Notes: generated from the letters alone by a model not told the origin. DNA of 64,000 nucleotides from Leptolinea sp964446955 (GCA_964446955.1 CAYUQJ010000010.1:1-64000), one strand, 5' to 3'. Shown: positions 53,212-63,257, numbered from the stretch's first letter. Made by a program: numbers and translations.

Positions 53212-53995
53212 GGTGGCGTTGAACGCCCATTCGACAATCATCATTTATTGAGAATTATCAAAAAAAGCAAGGAGTGCGTTCAACCCACCATAACATGCCT
53301 CATCCGCTTTTCATCCAATGAAAATATCCATGGAGATGGCATATCTCCGGTCGATCTTGTCGGGTTGACCGCACCCTCGTGTTGACCGGGTCATCACCAT
53401 TGGAAAGGAAAACGTTCCATGCGGTCAACCCAACCTACGAAAAATGCAACAAGTAGGGTGGTGTTGAACGCACAGGCAACCTTCATCATTTTTATAGAAT
53501 TTTCTCGAAAAGCCAGGAGTGCGTTCAACCCACCATCACAAGGCCCATCCGCTTCCCATCCAATGAAAACATCCATGGATATGGGATATTCCCGGTCGAT
53601 CTTGTCGGGTTGACCGCGCCCTCACGTTGACCGGGTCAATACCATTGGATAGGAAAACGTTCCATGCGGTCAACCCAACCTATAAAAAAAAAGTAGGGTG
53701 GTGTTGAACGCACAGGCAACCATCATCATTTTACAGAATTACCAAAAGTATCCAGGAGTGCGTTCAACCCACCATCACAAGCCCCATCCGCTTCCTGTCC
53801 AATGAAAAAATTCATGGAAATGACCTATATCAGGTTGATCTTGTCGGGTTGACCGCGCCCTCACGTTGACCGGGTCAATACCATTGGATAGGAAAACGTT
53901 CCATGCGGTCAACCCAACCTATAAAAAAAAAGTAGGGTGGTGTTGAACGCACAGGCAACCATCATCATTTATATAGAATTATCTCGAATATTCCG
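53209..53995. repeat. Tandem two-module palindromic repeat, about 240-base period
   Basis: The start text tagggtgg recurs at 53209, 53454, 53694 and 53933, giving periods of 245, 240 and 239 bases. Each unit carries two hairpin modules: ggtgttgaacgcac with gtgcgttcaacccacc, and gggttgaccgc with gcggtcaaccc. It is the same family as at 13690-14430. No coding region or transposase was seen, so this array accounts for the gene-free stretch 53212-54051. Confidence 0.85.
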
Positions 53996-54051
53996 CCCTC
54001 GTCCAATGGATGCAAATCTTGGTGAACAAACCCGTTTTATCCCGGATAACC

Positions 54052-54510
54052 TTACAAATCCATTTTCATGCGAATCATATCCCGGCATTCGATCCCATTA
54101 TCCATCAATGTTTCATCGTAATGGATACGGCAGTAATCAAGATCGACTCCCACAATACGGAAACCGCATTTCTGATAAAGCAACATCTGGATTGCACCCG
54201 GGTTGCCGGTATAAATCTCAAGCACTCTGGCCTTTTCCTGGCGGGCTTTTTCCACTGCACGGCCAATCAACTGACGGCCGATACCTTTATTCTGATGTGT
54301 TTCAAGCACCGAAATATTCACAATCTCCATTGTTTTGATTCGGGTGCGCATCATGAGCAAAACACCTACCATTCTATCCGCCTCATGGGCAGCGAAACCA
54401 ATACTACGCGGCAAATACTCCTGGATCATTTCTTCGGAAGGATCCGCCAGCATTAAGAGTTCCATTGGAACAACATTCACATCATTCAATTCTTCAATCC
54501 GAATATCCAC
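54052..54510 (-). CDS. GNAT family N-acetyltransferase
   Basis: The 152-residue protein has the GNAT core: strand IVNISVLETHQNKGIG with the acetyl-CoA loop Q-N-K-G-I-G-R-Q, then the helix and the C-terminal strand with NPGAIQMLLYQKCGFRIVGV. GTG 54510 is chosen because aggcagg lies 6 bases upstream; a TTG at 54516 is too close to that site. Substrate unknown. It lies between a repeat array and a single repeat module. Confidence 0.83.
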   Translation of the reverse strand: MDIRIEELNDVNVVPMELLMLADPSEEMIQEYLPRSIGFAAHEADRMVGVLLMMRTRIKTMEIVNISVLETHQNKGIGRQLIGRAVEKARQEKARVLEIYTGNPGAIQMLLYQKCGFRIVGVDLDYCRIHYDETLMDNGIECRDMIRMKMDL

Positions 54511-54655
54511 GCACAACCTGCCTTTTTAACGTTTTTTGCATTTCAACACACCAGTGCTTCATAGGTAAAGTGCCATCTTCGGTACATTTCTCTTTCCCGG
54601 AAGTTGTCTGGATGGCAAAACAGATTTTACTAAATTTATAAAGTGTGAGGGATAC

Positions 54656-54735
54656 TGTCGGGTTGACCGATCCCTCATGTTGACCGGATCAATACCAGCG
54701 GGTCAGATAATTACGAATGCAGTTAAACCAACCTA
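54656..54735. repeat. Single copy of one repeat module
   Basis: This is one copy of the gggttgaccg...ccaaccta module, about 80 bases long, with more point changes than the array copies. Its right end supplies the TAG stop of the minus-strand membrane protein gene at 54733. Confidence 0.7.
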
Positions 54736-56226
54736 TTTTTCTTCTCTAAACAATCCCACCAGAAGCACAATCCCCATCACCAGCGTGATGGCGGCCCCTA
54801 CCATCAACAGGTTGGTGTAGGCTGGGTCGGGGTGGTTGCTTACCACCTTTATGGCCAGGTCCACCTCGGTGATTGGAAAGTACTGCGCCGCCACGTTGAC
54901 GCGCCACAGCTTGAGGTGCTGCCACTGGTCGTGGGCCAGCACGAACAGTCCGAACAACCCGGCCCAGCGCAGCAATGTTGACCGTCCCTGCCCGTCGACG
55001 CAGCGCTGGAAGGCGTATACCGCGGCCAGAATCAGAAGCACGAACGGCAGCGTGACCAACCGCGCGCTCACCCGCTCACCGTTGATCAGCGGGACGGGAA
55101 TGTACATCACCAGTTTATACACGCTGCCAATAGAAAGCACGAACAGTACAAGCGCCGGCGCGGCCAGAGTTGAAAGCCAGGCGGGTATTTCACGTTTTTT
55201 GAGCCACCAACCCAGGCCAAAAATCAAAAGGAACATGGCTCCGGCCAGTCCAACGAAAAGGTCAAACTCCCACCATCCAAGGTTGGTCAACTGGCTGGTG
55301 TGGGCAAAGGCTTTGTCCGGACTTACCATGGCGGTCAGACCGTTCCATATTTCCATCAGAGACGGGTAGCCGGAGAGGAATTCACTGTCGAACTGCCCCA
55401 GGTGCAGCGCGGGCGGCAGCAGGCGGACGGCCGAAAGCAGACCGGCCGCGAGCAAGCCGGCCATCGCTTGCCAGAAATGACGCCAGTGGAACAATCCCGC
55501 CAGCCCGGTGAGCATCAGCGCCCAGATAAACTGGTGGAACGAGCCGTTCAGCAGCATAAAGAACAGCAGGAAGGCGTATCCTACCAGCCAGCGCCAGGCG
55601 GTGCGATTTTTAAGCGAAAAAGGTGATTCATTCCCTGCCATATCCAATAACAGCACGAACAACCATGGAAATAAGAAATAACCGGTGTAATTCACATGCC
55701 CCACGCTGAAATGAGACAGGATGGAACCGTTGAAATTAATGAGGAAGAAGAGCACTCCGAACGATACCGGAGATAGACGCAGCCGACGCCACAGACCCGC
55801 CAGGCTAAGCAGACCAATGGAATACATCAGCCAGACATTAACCAGAACGAACCAGCCGATGGGCATCACGCCGAGCAGCAGCATCTGGGGAGCCAGCATC
55901 ACATCCGGCAGGGCCATATAACGGTCGGTCACGTTACGCAGGGCAGAACCGTCCGGCATGTGCAGTGGAAGCTGTCCGGATTTGACGGCATCTTGCACAA
56001 AGGCGATGCGCGGCGCGGATATCTCAGCCCAGTCATGGAAGTCGAAGGGAATGTTTCCCCAGTTAAAGAACTGCCCGTAAAGGAAAAGACCAACCAGCCA
56101 GAGCGCGGCAATCCAGCCCCATTCACGGATCCCGGTTCGGTCAGTGGCACGGAACAACCATTGGAATACGGGTTCAACGCATCGCAGCCAGCGGGTTTCA
56201 AATGATGAATTGATCTGCTCCGGCAC
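54733..56226 (-). CDS. Polytopic membrane protein, possible GT-C type
   Basis: The 497-residue protein has about eleven hydrophobic helices. After helix 1 there is an acidic loop (NIPFDFHDWAEISAPR), as in GT-C-type glycosyltransferases and YfhO-like proteins. The GTG start directly follows the stop of the M42 peptidase gene (TGAGTG), so they are coupled. Its TAG stop is provided by a repeat module. Function not recognised beyond topology. Confidence 0.7.
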   Translation of the reverse strand: MPEQINSSFETRWLRCVEPVFQWLFRATDRTGIREWGWIAALWLVGLFLYGQFFNWGNIPFDFHDWAEISAPRIAFVQDAVKSGQLPLHMPDGSALRNVTDRYMALPDVMLAPQMLLLGVMPIGWFVLVNVWLMYSIGLLSLAGLWRRLRLSPVSFGVLFFLINFNGSILSHFSVGHVNYTGYFLFPWLFVLLLDMAGNESPFSLKNRTAWRWLVGYAFLLFFMLLNGSFHQFIWALMLTGLAGLFHWRHFWQAMAGLLAAGLLSAVRLLPPALHLGQFDSEFLSGYPSLMEIWNGLTAMVSPDKAFAHTSQLTNLGWWEFDLFVGLAGAMFLLIFGLGWWLKKREIPAWLSTLAAPALVLFVLSIGSVYKLVMYIPVPLINGERVSARLVTLPFVLLILAAVYAFQRCVDGQGRSTLLRWAGLFGLFVLAHDQWQHLKLWRVNVAAQYFPITEVDLAIKVVSNHPDPAYTNLLMVGAAITLVMGIVLLVGLFREEK

Positions 56227-57288
56227 TCAGTCCTCCATAAGGTAAGCCATCAGCCAGCGGGTGGTGGCGGTGAGCGCGTCGATATGGGTACGCTCATAAT
56301 TATGTGATGCGTCCACGCCGGGGCCGATCAACGCCACGGCCATATCAGCGCCTGCCCGCCAGGCAGCTTCACCATCCGAACCGTAGTGCGGGTAGATATC
56401 GGTACGGTAGTCTATATTGTGGACTTTTGCCAGCTTGCGCAAACGGGACGTCATCCCGTGATGGTAGGGTCCATGGGAATCTTTAATACAGATGGTGGTG
56501 TGGAATTCGTCCGAATTTTGCCCTTCGCCAACGGCGGCCATATCCACGGTGAGAAGCTCGGTCACTTCCGCCGGTATACCGGCTGACGCGCCGTGCCCCA
56601 CTTCCTCATAGTTCGAGAACAAGAGACTGGTACGCTGAGAAGGCTTGAGGCCGGCTTTATGCAGTGCTTTAATTGCCGCCAGAATACAGGCCGCGCAGGC
56701 TTTATCGTCCAGAAAACGGGAACGGACAAAACCTTGTGTTACTTCAACACGAGGATCAAAAGCGACAAAATCGCCGATCTCGATTCCCAGTCCGTGGACT
56801 TCATCCGGGTTAGACACCTTGGCGTCAAGCCGGACTTCCATGCTGGCGTCATCCCGTTTGGCTTCCAGTTCTTCTTTGGAATACACATGCATGGACGGTT
56901 TATGGAACATCAGGCTGCCGCGCACAGACTTTCCGTCCGCGGTAAAGATGGTCACACCTTCGGTTTCCACGCTGAACCAGTTCAACCCGCCGACGGCGGA
57001 AAGCCGCAGACGGCCGTTTGATTTGATCTCTTTGACCACCGCGCCCAGGGTGTCCAGATGGGCAGTCAACGCGCGCGGACTGTCCGCTTTTATGCCGGGC
57101 CAGTTGGCGATCACAGCTCCCTTGCGGGTGCGGGAAAAGGTCAAACCGGGGAACGCCTTTAGTTCGGCTTCCAATAAAGTTGCGGCTCGGTCCACAAAAC
57201 CGGTCGGACTTGGCGTGTTCAACAAGCCGGTGAGGATGTTGACCAGATATGCCTCATCGACGGGGGGAAGGGCGCGGACGGCTGTCAT
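56227..57288 (-). CDS. M42 family metallopeptidase
   Basis: ATG 57288 overlaps the thioesterase stop (ATGA). The 353-residue protein has the M42/M20-type two-metal site: His in TAHLDTLGAV, Asp in SRFLDDKAC, Glu-Glu in NYEEVGHGAS, Asp in VDMAAVGEG and the C-terminal His in SHNYERTHID. It is a cytoplasmic aminopeptidase or deblocking peptidase that probably forms a dodecameric shell. It is the middle gene of a three-gene operon. Confidence 0.88.
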   Translation of the reverse strand: MTAVRALPPVDEAYLVNILTGLLNTPSPTGFVDRAATLLEAELKAFPGLTFSRTRKGAVIANWPGIKADSPRALTAHLDTLGAVVKEIKSNGRLRLSAVGGLNWFSVETEGVTIFTADGKSVRGSLMFHKPSMHVYSKEELEAKRDDASMEVRLDAKVSNPDEVHGLGIEIGDFVAFDPRVEVTQGFVRSRFLDDKACAACILAAIKALHKAGLKPSQRTSLLFSNYEEVGHGASAGIPAEVTELLTVDMAAVGEGQNSDEFHTTICIKDSHGPYHHGMTSRLRKLAKVHNIDYRTDIYPHYGSDGEAAWRAGADMAVALIGPGVDASHNYERTHIDALTATTRWLMAYLMED

Positions 57289-57704
57289 TTCCAGCCTTCG
57301 TGTTCGGCGATGATCGCCCGCCATTCGTCCGGAATGGACTGTGTGGTATTGGTGTGGTAGTCGAAGTGCACCATCACGGTTTCGGCTTTCGTCAAAACGG
57401 CTCCGGTGTCTTCATCTTCGATCTGGTATTCCAGGGTCATGCTCTTGGTACCCAATTTAGCCACCCGTACCCCAACCCGTATCTTCTGGGTTAATTTAAT
57501 GGGAGCCAGGTATGAGACATGAACATCTGCCACGATCCATCCCAGGTCAAAATAGGAGGCACCGTCAAAAATCCCCAGCGCCTGTACGAAGTTAAATCGC
57601 GCCGTTTCAATGAAGGTGACCGTGTGGGCATGGTTAACATGCCACTGTGGGTCTATATCACCATAACGAACTTGAATGGGAGAAAAGAACTTGAATTCGC
57701 TCAT
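57285..57704 (-). CDS. Hotdog-fold acyl-CoA thioesterase
   Basis: ATG 57704 begins the domain; a longer form would add 23 unlikely residues. The 139-residue protein has the YbgC/4-hydroxybenzoyl-CoA thioesterase start (QVRYGDIDPQWHVNH) with the active-site Asp, and the long hotdog helix (FIETARFNFVQALGI). It hydrolyses acyl-CoA of unknown chain. It is coupled to the M42 peptidase gene by a 4-base overlap. Confidence 0.88.
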   Translation of the reverse strand: MSEFKFFSPIQVRYGDIDPQWHVNHAHTVTFIETARFNFVQALGIFDGASYFDLGWIVADVHVSYLAPIKLTQKIRVGVRVAKLGTKSMTLEYQIEDEDTGAVLTKAETVMVHFDYHTNTTQSIPDEWRAIIAEHEGWK

Positions 57705-57763
57705 ACTGGAAATTATACTGGAACGTGGTGGTATAGATTGAATTGTAATAATAAGGAATCTCC

Positions 57764-59521
57764 ATGCACTCACCGTTGACCGAACTGAGAAACCGGATAG
57801 ACCTTACCCACATCCCCTTCACTGACCGCGGATCGCGTATCCTTGTGATGAAAAATGGACGCGGATTGATCATCCGGCTGGCGGAACGCTGGTATAAACT
57901 GACACGCAGCATTTCCGCTTACCGTCAGCGTCCCCCGATCGTGGAAGAATGGGTATTCATGGATTCCAGAGGAGTGGAGTTGGAAACTGAGGTGGACTCT
58001 CAACCTGATCGGGTGGTGTTCCATACCAACGCGGGCGATTTTGTTCTTGCCTTTGCCGACCAGGAGACTTTATTCCTCGCGCTGCCGGAAACTTCCTGCG
58101 GTGTGCGCTTGCGGGCGAATATGGATCTGGGGCAAACCGATCGCCGCGGCGGGGTATTGCGGGTCACAGGAGATATACGGCGCAACCTGGCTTACACGAC
58201 AAATCGTGTGATCATTGAAAATGAACTGTCACCGTATGACGAATCCGGACAGACCGTTACGCTGAGAGTCAATGCGGGTAGAGGTGGAATGCTGATCAAC
58301 CTCACACCGCGTCTTGGTTTCAACCGATACATACAAGACACGGATGATGTGTTAAGAAAATCCCGCACGCGTTGGGAAGAATGGTTTGAGAGTGTTCCCC
58401 CCGTGCTGCCGGAATATCATTTGCAATACCTCTACGCCTGGTGGTTGATGGCAGCCGGAATCATCTCCACCCGCTTCTTCACTACCCGTGAAGTACTAAC
58501 CCCATCCAAGATACACTATGTAGGCGTATGGCAGTGGGACGCATTGTTCCACGCGCTGGCGTACCGCCACGGGCACGCCCGTTTGGCAAAAGATCAGCTG
58601 CGTATTTTGCTCGATCACCAACGGGAAGATGGCATGCTTCCCGATGCCATCCACGATGAAGGAACAGTCACCCATCTCGATTTTCCCATTGAAGCTGACG
58701 TAACCAAGCCGCCCTTGCTGGCCTGGACGATCTGGAAGATCTACGAGACCACCGGGGATCGGGAATTTCTCGAGGAAACCTATGAAGCGGCTGTCCGATG
58801 GATCAACTGGTGGCTGCGACGCAATGACTGTGACGGCGATGGTTTGTGTGAATACGGACATCCCTTTTCCTCAGGACTGGATGACAGCCCGTTGTGGGAC
58901 GGTGGGATGCCGGTCTGCTCCCCGGATCTCAACGCCTACCTGGTGCTTCAAATGCAGTATCTCGCCAGGATCGCAGCTGAAATTGGTGAAACCCATGACG
59001 CGATCAACTGGGATCAACGTGCGGCATATCTGAACGAACGAATTTGCCAGCTTCTATGGGATGAAGAATATGGAATGTATCTGGCCCGGCGGAATGGCGA
59101 ATCCATACACCTGAAAACACCGTTCAGTCTTTTCCCTTTGTTGACCGGAATCCTGGAAAAAGAGAAAACCGATCGTTTGGTCAAAGAGCTTTTTGACCCG
59201 CATTCTTTCTGGACAAAGTTCCCTGTCCCCAGCGTGGCGCCGGGTGAAACGGTTTTCAATCCGGAACAGATGTGGCGTGGACCAACCTGGGTAAATGTCA
59301 ATTATCTCCTGGTGGAAGGGTTGGAACGCTCCGGTTATGCGGATGAAGCCCGAAAACTGCGCCGGGTTACACTGGAGATGTTGATGCGCTTACCTGATTT
59401 TTATGAATACTACAACCCACTGACCGGCCAGCCGGGGACGAAGGCCGCGCCAATTTTTGGATGGTCTGCCGCGCTGTTCATCGACATGGCCCTGCGCGAA
59501 ACAGCTGAAAGACAGGTTTAA
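57764..59521 (+). CDS. GH63-like alpha-glucosidase/trehalase-type hydrolase
   Basis: The 585-residue protein has an N-terminal beta domain (about 1-195) and a catalytic (alpha/alpha)6 barrel. The barrel shows KIHYVGVWQWDALFHALAYR, the acid region FSSGLDDSPLWDGG, then EQMWRGPTWVNVNYLL and DFYEYYNPLTGQPG, which are the conserved blocks of the GH63/GH37/mannosylglycerate hydrolase group. No signal peptide is seen, so it is cytoplasmic. It may act on trehalose, glucosylglycerate or glycogen fragments. It is divergent from the thioesterase operon. Confidence 0.85.
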   Translation: MHSPLTELRNRIDLTHIPFTDRGSRILVMKNGRGLIIRLAERWYKLTRSISAYRQRPPIVEEWVFMDSRGVELETEVDSQPDRVVFHTNAGDFVLAFADQETLFLALPETSCGVRLRANMDLGQTDRRGGVLRVTGDIRRNLAYTTNRVIIENELSPYDESGQTVTLRVNAGRGGMLINLTPRLGFNRYIQDTDDVLRKSRTRWEEWFESVPPVLPEYHLQYLYAWWLMAAGIISTRFFTTREVLTPSKIHYVGVWQWDALFHALAYRHGHARLAKDQLRILLDHQREDGMLPDAIHDEGTVTHLDFPIEADVTKPPLLAWTIWKIYETTGDREFLEETYEAAVRWINWWLRRNDCDGDGLCEYGHPFSSGLDDSPLWDGGMPVCSPDLNAYLVLQMQYLARIAAEIGETHDAINWDQRAAYLNERICQLLWDEEYGMYLARRNGESIHLKTPFSLFPLLTGILEKEKTDRLVKELFDPHSFWTKFPVPSVAPGETVFNPEQMWRGPTWVNVNYLLVEGLERSGYADEARKLRRVTLEMLMRLPDFYEYYNPLTGQPGTKAAPIFGWSAALFIDMALRETAERQV

Positions 59522-59638
59522 TCTCCCATCACATCACAGATTATTTTTGGCATAGCTCTTGCAAGAACCGGTCTGGTAAAAACAACAGTCAGGTTGTATA
59601 CTTTTTAATCAGATAAAAATCTTAATAAAGGAATTGGC

Positions 59639-60766
59639 ATGAAGACCAACGTCTCTCAACAGCAACTTGCTCACGGTTTAGGAATCGTATCCAAAGCAGT
59701 CGCGGCTCGCAGTACCTTGCCGGTTTTGAGTAATGTTCTGTTGGCAACGGACGAAGGACGTCTTCGGCTTTCTGCCACCAATCTTGAAATTGGAATTACC
59801 TGCTGGATTGGCGCACAGATTCTGGAGGATGGCTCAATCACTGTACCGGCGAGAACGTTGGCTGACCTGGTGAGTACGCTGCCAGGGGATACGGTAAACC
59901 TTGAATTAAACCCCCAAACGCAAACACTGAATGTAAAATGCGGATCTTCCAGCACTGATATCAAAGGACTTGACGCGCAGGAGTTTCCGCCCATGCCGGT
60001 TCCTGAACTGGAAAACGCGGTCGAACTCAATGTGACCGATTTCCGTGAAATGATCCAACAGGTGGCATTCTGCGCCAGCAGCGATGACGCCCGCCCCGCG
60101 CTTCAGGGTGTTTCGGTAAACCTAATTGGTAATGAGATTTCGATGGCGGCTACGGATGGTTTTCGCATCTCAGTACGGAAATCATCACTATCAACTCCCG
60201 TACCCAGTCCGCTTTCTGCCATTATCCCTGCTCGTGCCATGATCGAACTATCGCGCATCGCGTCAGACAATAATGAGATGATCAAAATGGTCATTCCAAA
60301 AAGCCGTGGGCAGGTTATCTTCCACCTGCCGGATGTGGAATTGGCTTCACAGCTTATTGATGCCAACTTCCCGGATTTCAAATTGATCATCCCGCAAAGC
60401 TGCAAAACCCGGACGATCGTACCGACATCTGCACTATTGAAAGCCTGCCGACAGGCGGAAGTTATCGCGCGTGACAGCAATAATGTAATCCGCCTTGAGA
60501 TCATCAATAATGAAAACGAACCGGGCAGGGTGGAAGTCCAGGCTACATCAGAAGAAACTGGCGCTAGTGAGATCATTCTTGATGCCAGTGTGGACGGCCC
60601 GGCACTTCCAATCGCTTTTAACGTACGGTTTTTACGTGAAGTACTCGATGTTATTAAGACACCGAATGTTGTCATCGAGACGACGTCAAATAATAGTCCG
60701 GGTGTGATTAAACCGGTAAATGATGACAACTTCCTTCATGTTATCATGCCCATGCACCTCGGATAG
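59639..60766 (+). CDS. dnaN: DNA polymerase III beta sliding clamp
   Basis: The 375-residue protein has three clamp domains, with KAVAARSTLPVLSNVLL and the central ALQGVSVNLIGNEISMAATDG, and it ends in IMPMHLG, close to the usual I-M-P-M-R. aaagga precedes the ATG. dnaA, recF and gyrB, the usual neighbours, are absent here; a kinase-like PEP-binding gene follows instead. The clamp gene marks the origin region in many bacteria. Confidence 0.95.
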   Translation: MKTNVSQQQLAHGLGIVSKAVAARSTLPVLSNVLLATDEGRLRLSATNLEIGITCWIGAQILEDGSITVPARTLADLVSTLPGDTVNLELNPQTQTLNVKCGSSSTDIKGLDAQEFPPMPVPELENAVELNVTDFREMIQQVAFCASSDDARPALQGVSVNLIGNEISMAATDGFRISVRKSSLSTPVPSPLSAIIPARAMIELSRIASDNNEMIKMVIPKSRGQVIFHLPDVELASQLIDANFPDFKLIIPQSCKTRTIVPTSALLKACRQAEVIARDSNNVIRLEIINNENEPGRVEVQATSEETGASEIILDASVDGPALPIAFNVRFLREVLDVIKTPNVVIETTSNNSPGVIKPVNDDNFLHVIMPMHLG

Positions 60767-60835
60767 TACTACTACGCCAGATCCGAAAACGCGGTTCAAT
60801 GGAATGCCAGGTCTGACGATTTATCGGGAGACAGT

Positions 60836-63214
60836 ATGACTTTTACCGCTACATCATCCGACCGGCTTCTTAGCATCATGTTGACGCTGGGACAATTTCC
60901 GATTCTCAGCAACCGCATACGTATTCGGATGCGACGTGAATTATTCTCCCGCGGCTTAATAAATCAGGCCGGGTTCGAAGCTGAAGTGCGTGAGAAATCG
61001 ATGCTCTCCCAGCGGAGGGAGGGGTTGCTAAACCCGGTTTACGAAGAACCCAATGACATTTGGGAGACCCGGTTGACAAAGGTTCGCGATCAACTGACAG
61101 ACCTGTATTTCAGTCAACATCTTTCGTATTCATTTTTTGAGAACATTGTTAATGACGTTCTAAAGGAACGCGGCGTTGACCAGGAAGAACAATTGTTCTC
61201 AATCAACCCTGAGCTTGCTCCGATAGAACTGGTGTTCGAGCAAGCGATGATGATTGACAAAATGCCGGCAGAGGACCGCAGCAGGCTTGACGCGAGATTG
61301 CAGGAAGCCAAGGTTGTTTTGATCAGGACCATGATTAGCGACCAGTTGCGATATATCAATATTGCCAAAGAATGGTTGAACCTTGAAGACCTTATCGAGA
61401 TACGGCGCCGAAAAATTGGCAGCGGTCGAATAGGTGGAAAAGCCGCCGGAATGTTACTCGCTGCGCGTGTCATAAAGGAACGGGCCGGGTCGGAACTACG
61501 TGCGGCCATACGAACACCGGAATCCTATTTCATCGGATCCGATCTGCTTTACACATTCATGGCTATCAACAATTTATTCCATTGGAACGATCAGAAGTAC
61601 AAGACAGAAACCGAGATGCGCGAAGAATATCCGCGCGTGTTGGAAGAATTTATGGCCGGTGATTTTCCGCCCGACATTCTGGAGAAACTGACCAGCCTGT
61701 TGGTAAATGTGGGAAAGGTCCCGTTGATCGTCCGATCATCGAGCCTGCTGGAAGATAACTTTGGAACATCATTTGCCGGAAAGTATGAAAGCATTTTCTG
61801 CCCAAATCAGGGAACATTGAAAGAGAACCTTCGTGCGTTGACTCAAGCCATTGCGCGGGTGTATGGATCCACGCTTAATCCGAACGCGCTGCTCTACCGC
61901 CGTTCTAAAGGTTTGCAGGATTATGACGAACGAATGGCCATCCTTATTCAAACAGTTGTCGGTGAACAACTGGGAAATTACTACCTGCCTCATGGCGCCG
62001 GAGTCGCTTTCAGCCGTAATCAGTACCGATGGTCGCAACAGATAAAAGCCGAAGATGGTTTTCTGAGATTGGTGTGGGGACTTGGCACACGGGCCGTAGA
62101 TCGTGTAGGGAATGATTATCCAAGACTCGTAGCTTTGAGCCATCCCCTTTTACGTCCATCAACAAGCGCAAAGAACATCCGACGATACTCTCAGCAATAT
62201 GTCGATCTGATCGATTTGGAACAAAACTGTCTGCGAACATTACCGGTACAGGATGTGCTTCGTACAAATTATTTTCCACTGCGATACCTGGCACAATTGG
62301 ATGAAGAAGGTTATTTCGTGTCACTGCGCTCACGCCTGGTGGAAGGTGACCAGAAACGATTGGTGCTTACTTTTGAAGATTTGCTCAGACGTACCTATTT
62401 CGGACATCACATGCGTGATATGTTGCACATGTTGGAAGAAAGCTACCAGGCACCGGTCGACCTTGAATTTGCCGTGCAATTAACTTCCGGCGCAAATGGA
62501 GGAGCGAATTTGGCCATATACCTGCTTCAATGCCGGCCGCAAAGTCATCTGGCCCAGGCCGAACAGGTTCCACTCCCCGTCAATTTACCGGAAAAGGACC
62601 GGATCTTTTCCACAGAATTTGTTGTACCGCAGGGAATGATTGAAGGGATTAAATATGTTTTGTTCGTTCCGCCGGAAGGATATTTTGATCTAAATCCAAC
62701 CACGGGTCGGACCAAACTGGCGCGTTCGATTGGTCGTTTGAATGCTGCGTTGAAAGGAAAGGTTTTTATCTGTGTGGGTCCTGGACGATGGGGGAGTTCA
62801 AATTCAGATCTGGGTGTCCCGATTGATTATGGCGATATTTACAATTCACGATCATTGGTGGAATTGGCCGGACAGGGAATTGGTCCTGCGCCGGAGCCTT
62901 CGTTGGGTACTCATTTCTTCCAAGATCTAATGGAATCTCAAATATATCCGCTTGCGATTTACATGGAAGACGAATCTTCTTACTTCAATAGAGATTTCTT
63001 CTACAAGACACCCAACCGTGTCAGTCACTTTATCGAAGTGGATAAGGACATTCTTCCATCACTTCGATTGATCCATATCGATGATTACGCTCCAGGACGA
63101 ACGATGCAGATCATAATGAATGATTCGGAAGGGAAAGCTGTCGCGTTTATCGAACCAAAGAAAAAAGAAAACCAGGGAACACCACAGTCTGATATCGACG
63201 AAAACAGCCTCTAG
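60836..63214 (+). CDS. PEP/pyruvate-binding domain protein (PPDK N-terminal type)
   Basis: The 792-residue protein has the ATP-grasp-type nucleotide domain of PEP synthase and pyruvate phosphate dikinase: GGKAAGMLLAARVIK, VRSSSLLEDNFGTSFAGKYE, AILIQTVVGEQLGNYYLPHG and the CRPQS end motif. It lacks the swivelling phospho-His domain and the TIM barrel, so it cannot be a full PEP synthase. The N-terminal 190 residues and C-terminal 230 residues are not recognised. It may be a phosphotransferase for another substrate. It sits between dnaN and the parS sites. Confidence 0.78.
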   Translation: MTFTATSSDRLLSIMLTLGQFPILSNRIRIRMRRELFSRGLINQAGFEAEVREKSMLSQRREGLLNPVYEEPNDIWETRLTKVRDQLTDLYFSQHLSYSFFENIVNDVLKERGVDQEEQLFSINPELAPIELVFEQAMMIDKMPAEDRSRLDARLQEAKVVLIRTMISDQLRYINIAKEWLNLEDLIEIRRRKIGSGRIGGKAAGMLLAARVIKERAGSELRAAIRTPESYFIGSDLLYTFMAINNLFHWNDQKYKTETEMREEYPRVLEEFMAGDFPPDILEKLTSLLVNVGKVPLIVRSSSLLEDNFGTSFAGKYESIFCPNQGTLKENLRALTQAIARVYGSTLNPNALLYRRSKGLQDYDERMAILIQTVVGEQLGNYYLPHGAGVAFSRNQYRWSQQIKAEDGFLRLVWGLGTRAVDRVGNDYPRLVALSHPLLRPSTSAKNIRRYSQQYVDLIDLEQNCLRTLPVQDVLRTNYFPLRYLAQLDEEGYFVSLRSRLVEGDQKRLVLTFEDLLRRTYFGHHMRDMLHMLEESYQAPVDLEFAVQLTSGANGGANLAIYLLQCRPQSHLAQAEQVPLPVNLPEKDRIFSTEFVVPQGMIEGIKYVLFVPPEGYFDLNPTTGRTKLARSIGRLNAALKGKVFICVGPGRWGSSNSDLGVPIDYGDIYNSRSLVELAGQGIGPAPEPSLGTHFFQDLMESQIYPLAIYMEDESSYFNRDFFYKTPNRVSHFIEVDKDILPSLRLIHIDDYAPGRTMQIIMNDSEGKAVAFIEPKKKENQGTPQSDIDENSL

Positions 63215-63241
63215 GAAGGCCGCTGTTAAAATAAACCATCA

Positions 63242-63257
63242 TGTTTCACGTGAAACA
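63242..63257. promoter_or_regulatory. parS site
   Basis: TGTTTCACGTGAAACA is a perfect 16-base match to the canonical ParB-binding palindrome. ParB loads here and spreads to organise the origin region for segregation. Confidence 0.9.

Noticed and set aside
53209..53995. CRISPR array
   Set aside because: The period is about 240 bases, whole units are repeated, and there are no short unique spacers or cas genes.
60836..63214. Phosphoenolpyruvate synthase (ppsA)
   Set aside because: The phospho-His and PEP-binding TIM-barrel domains are missing, so the gene name is not used.
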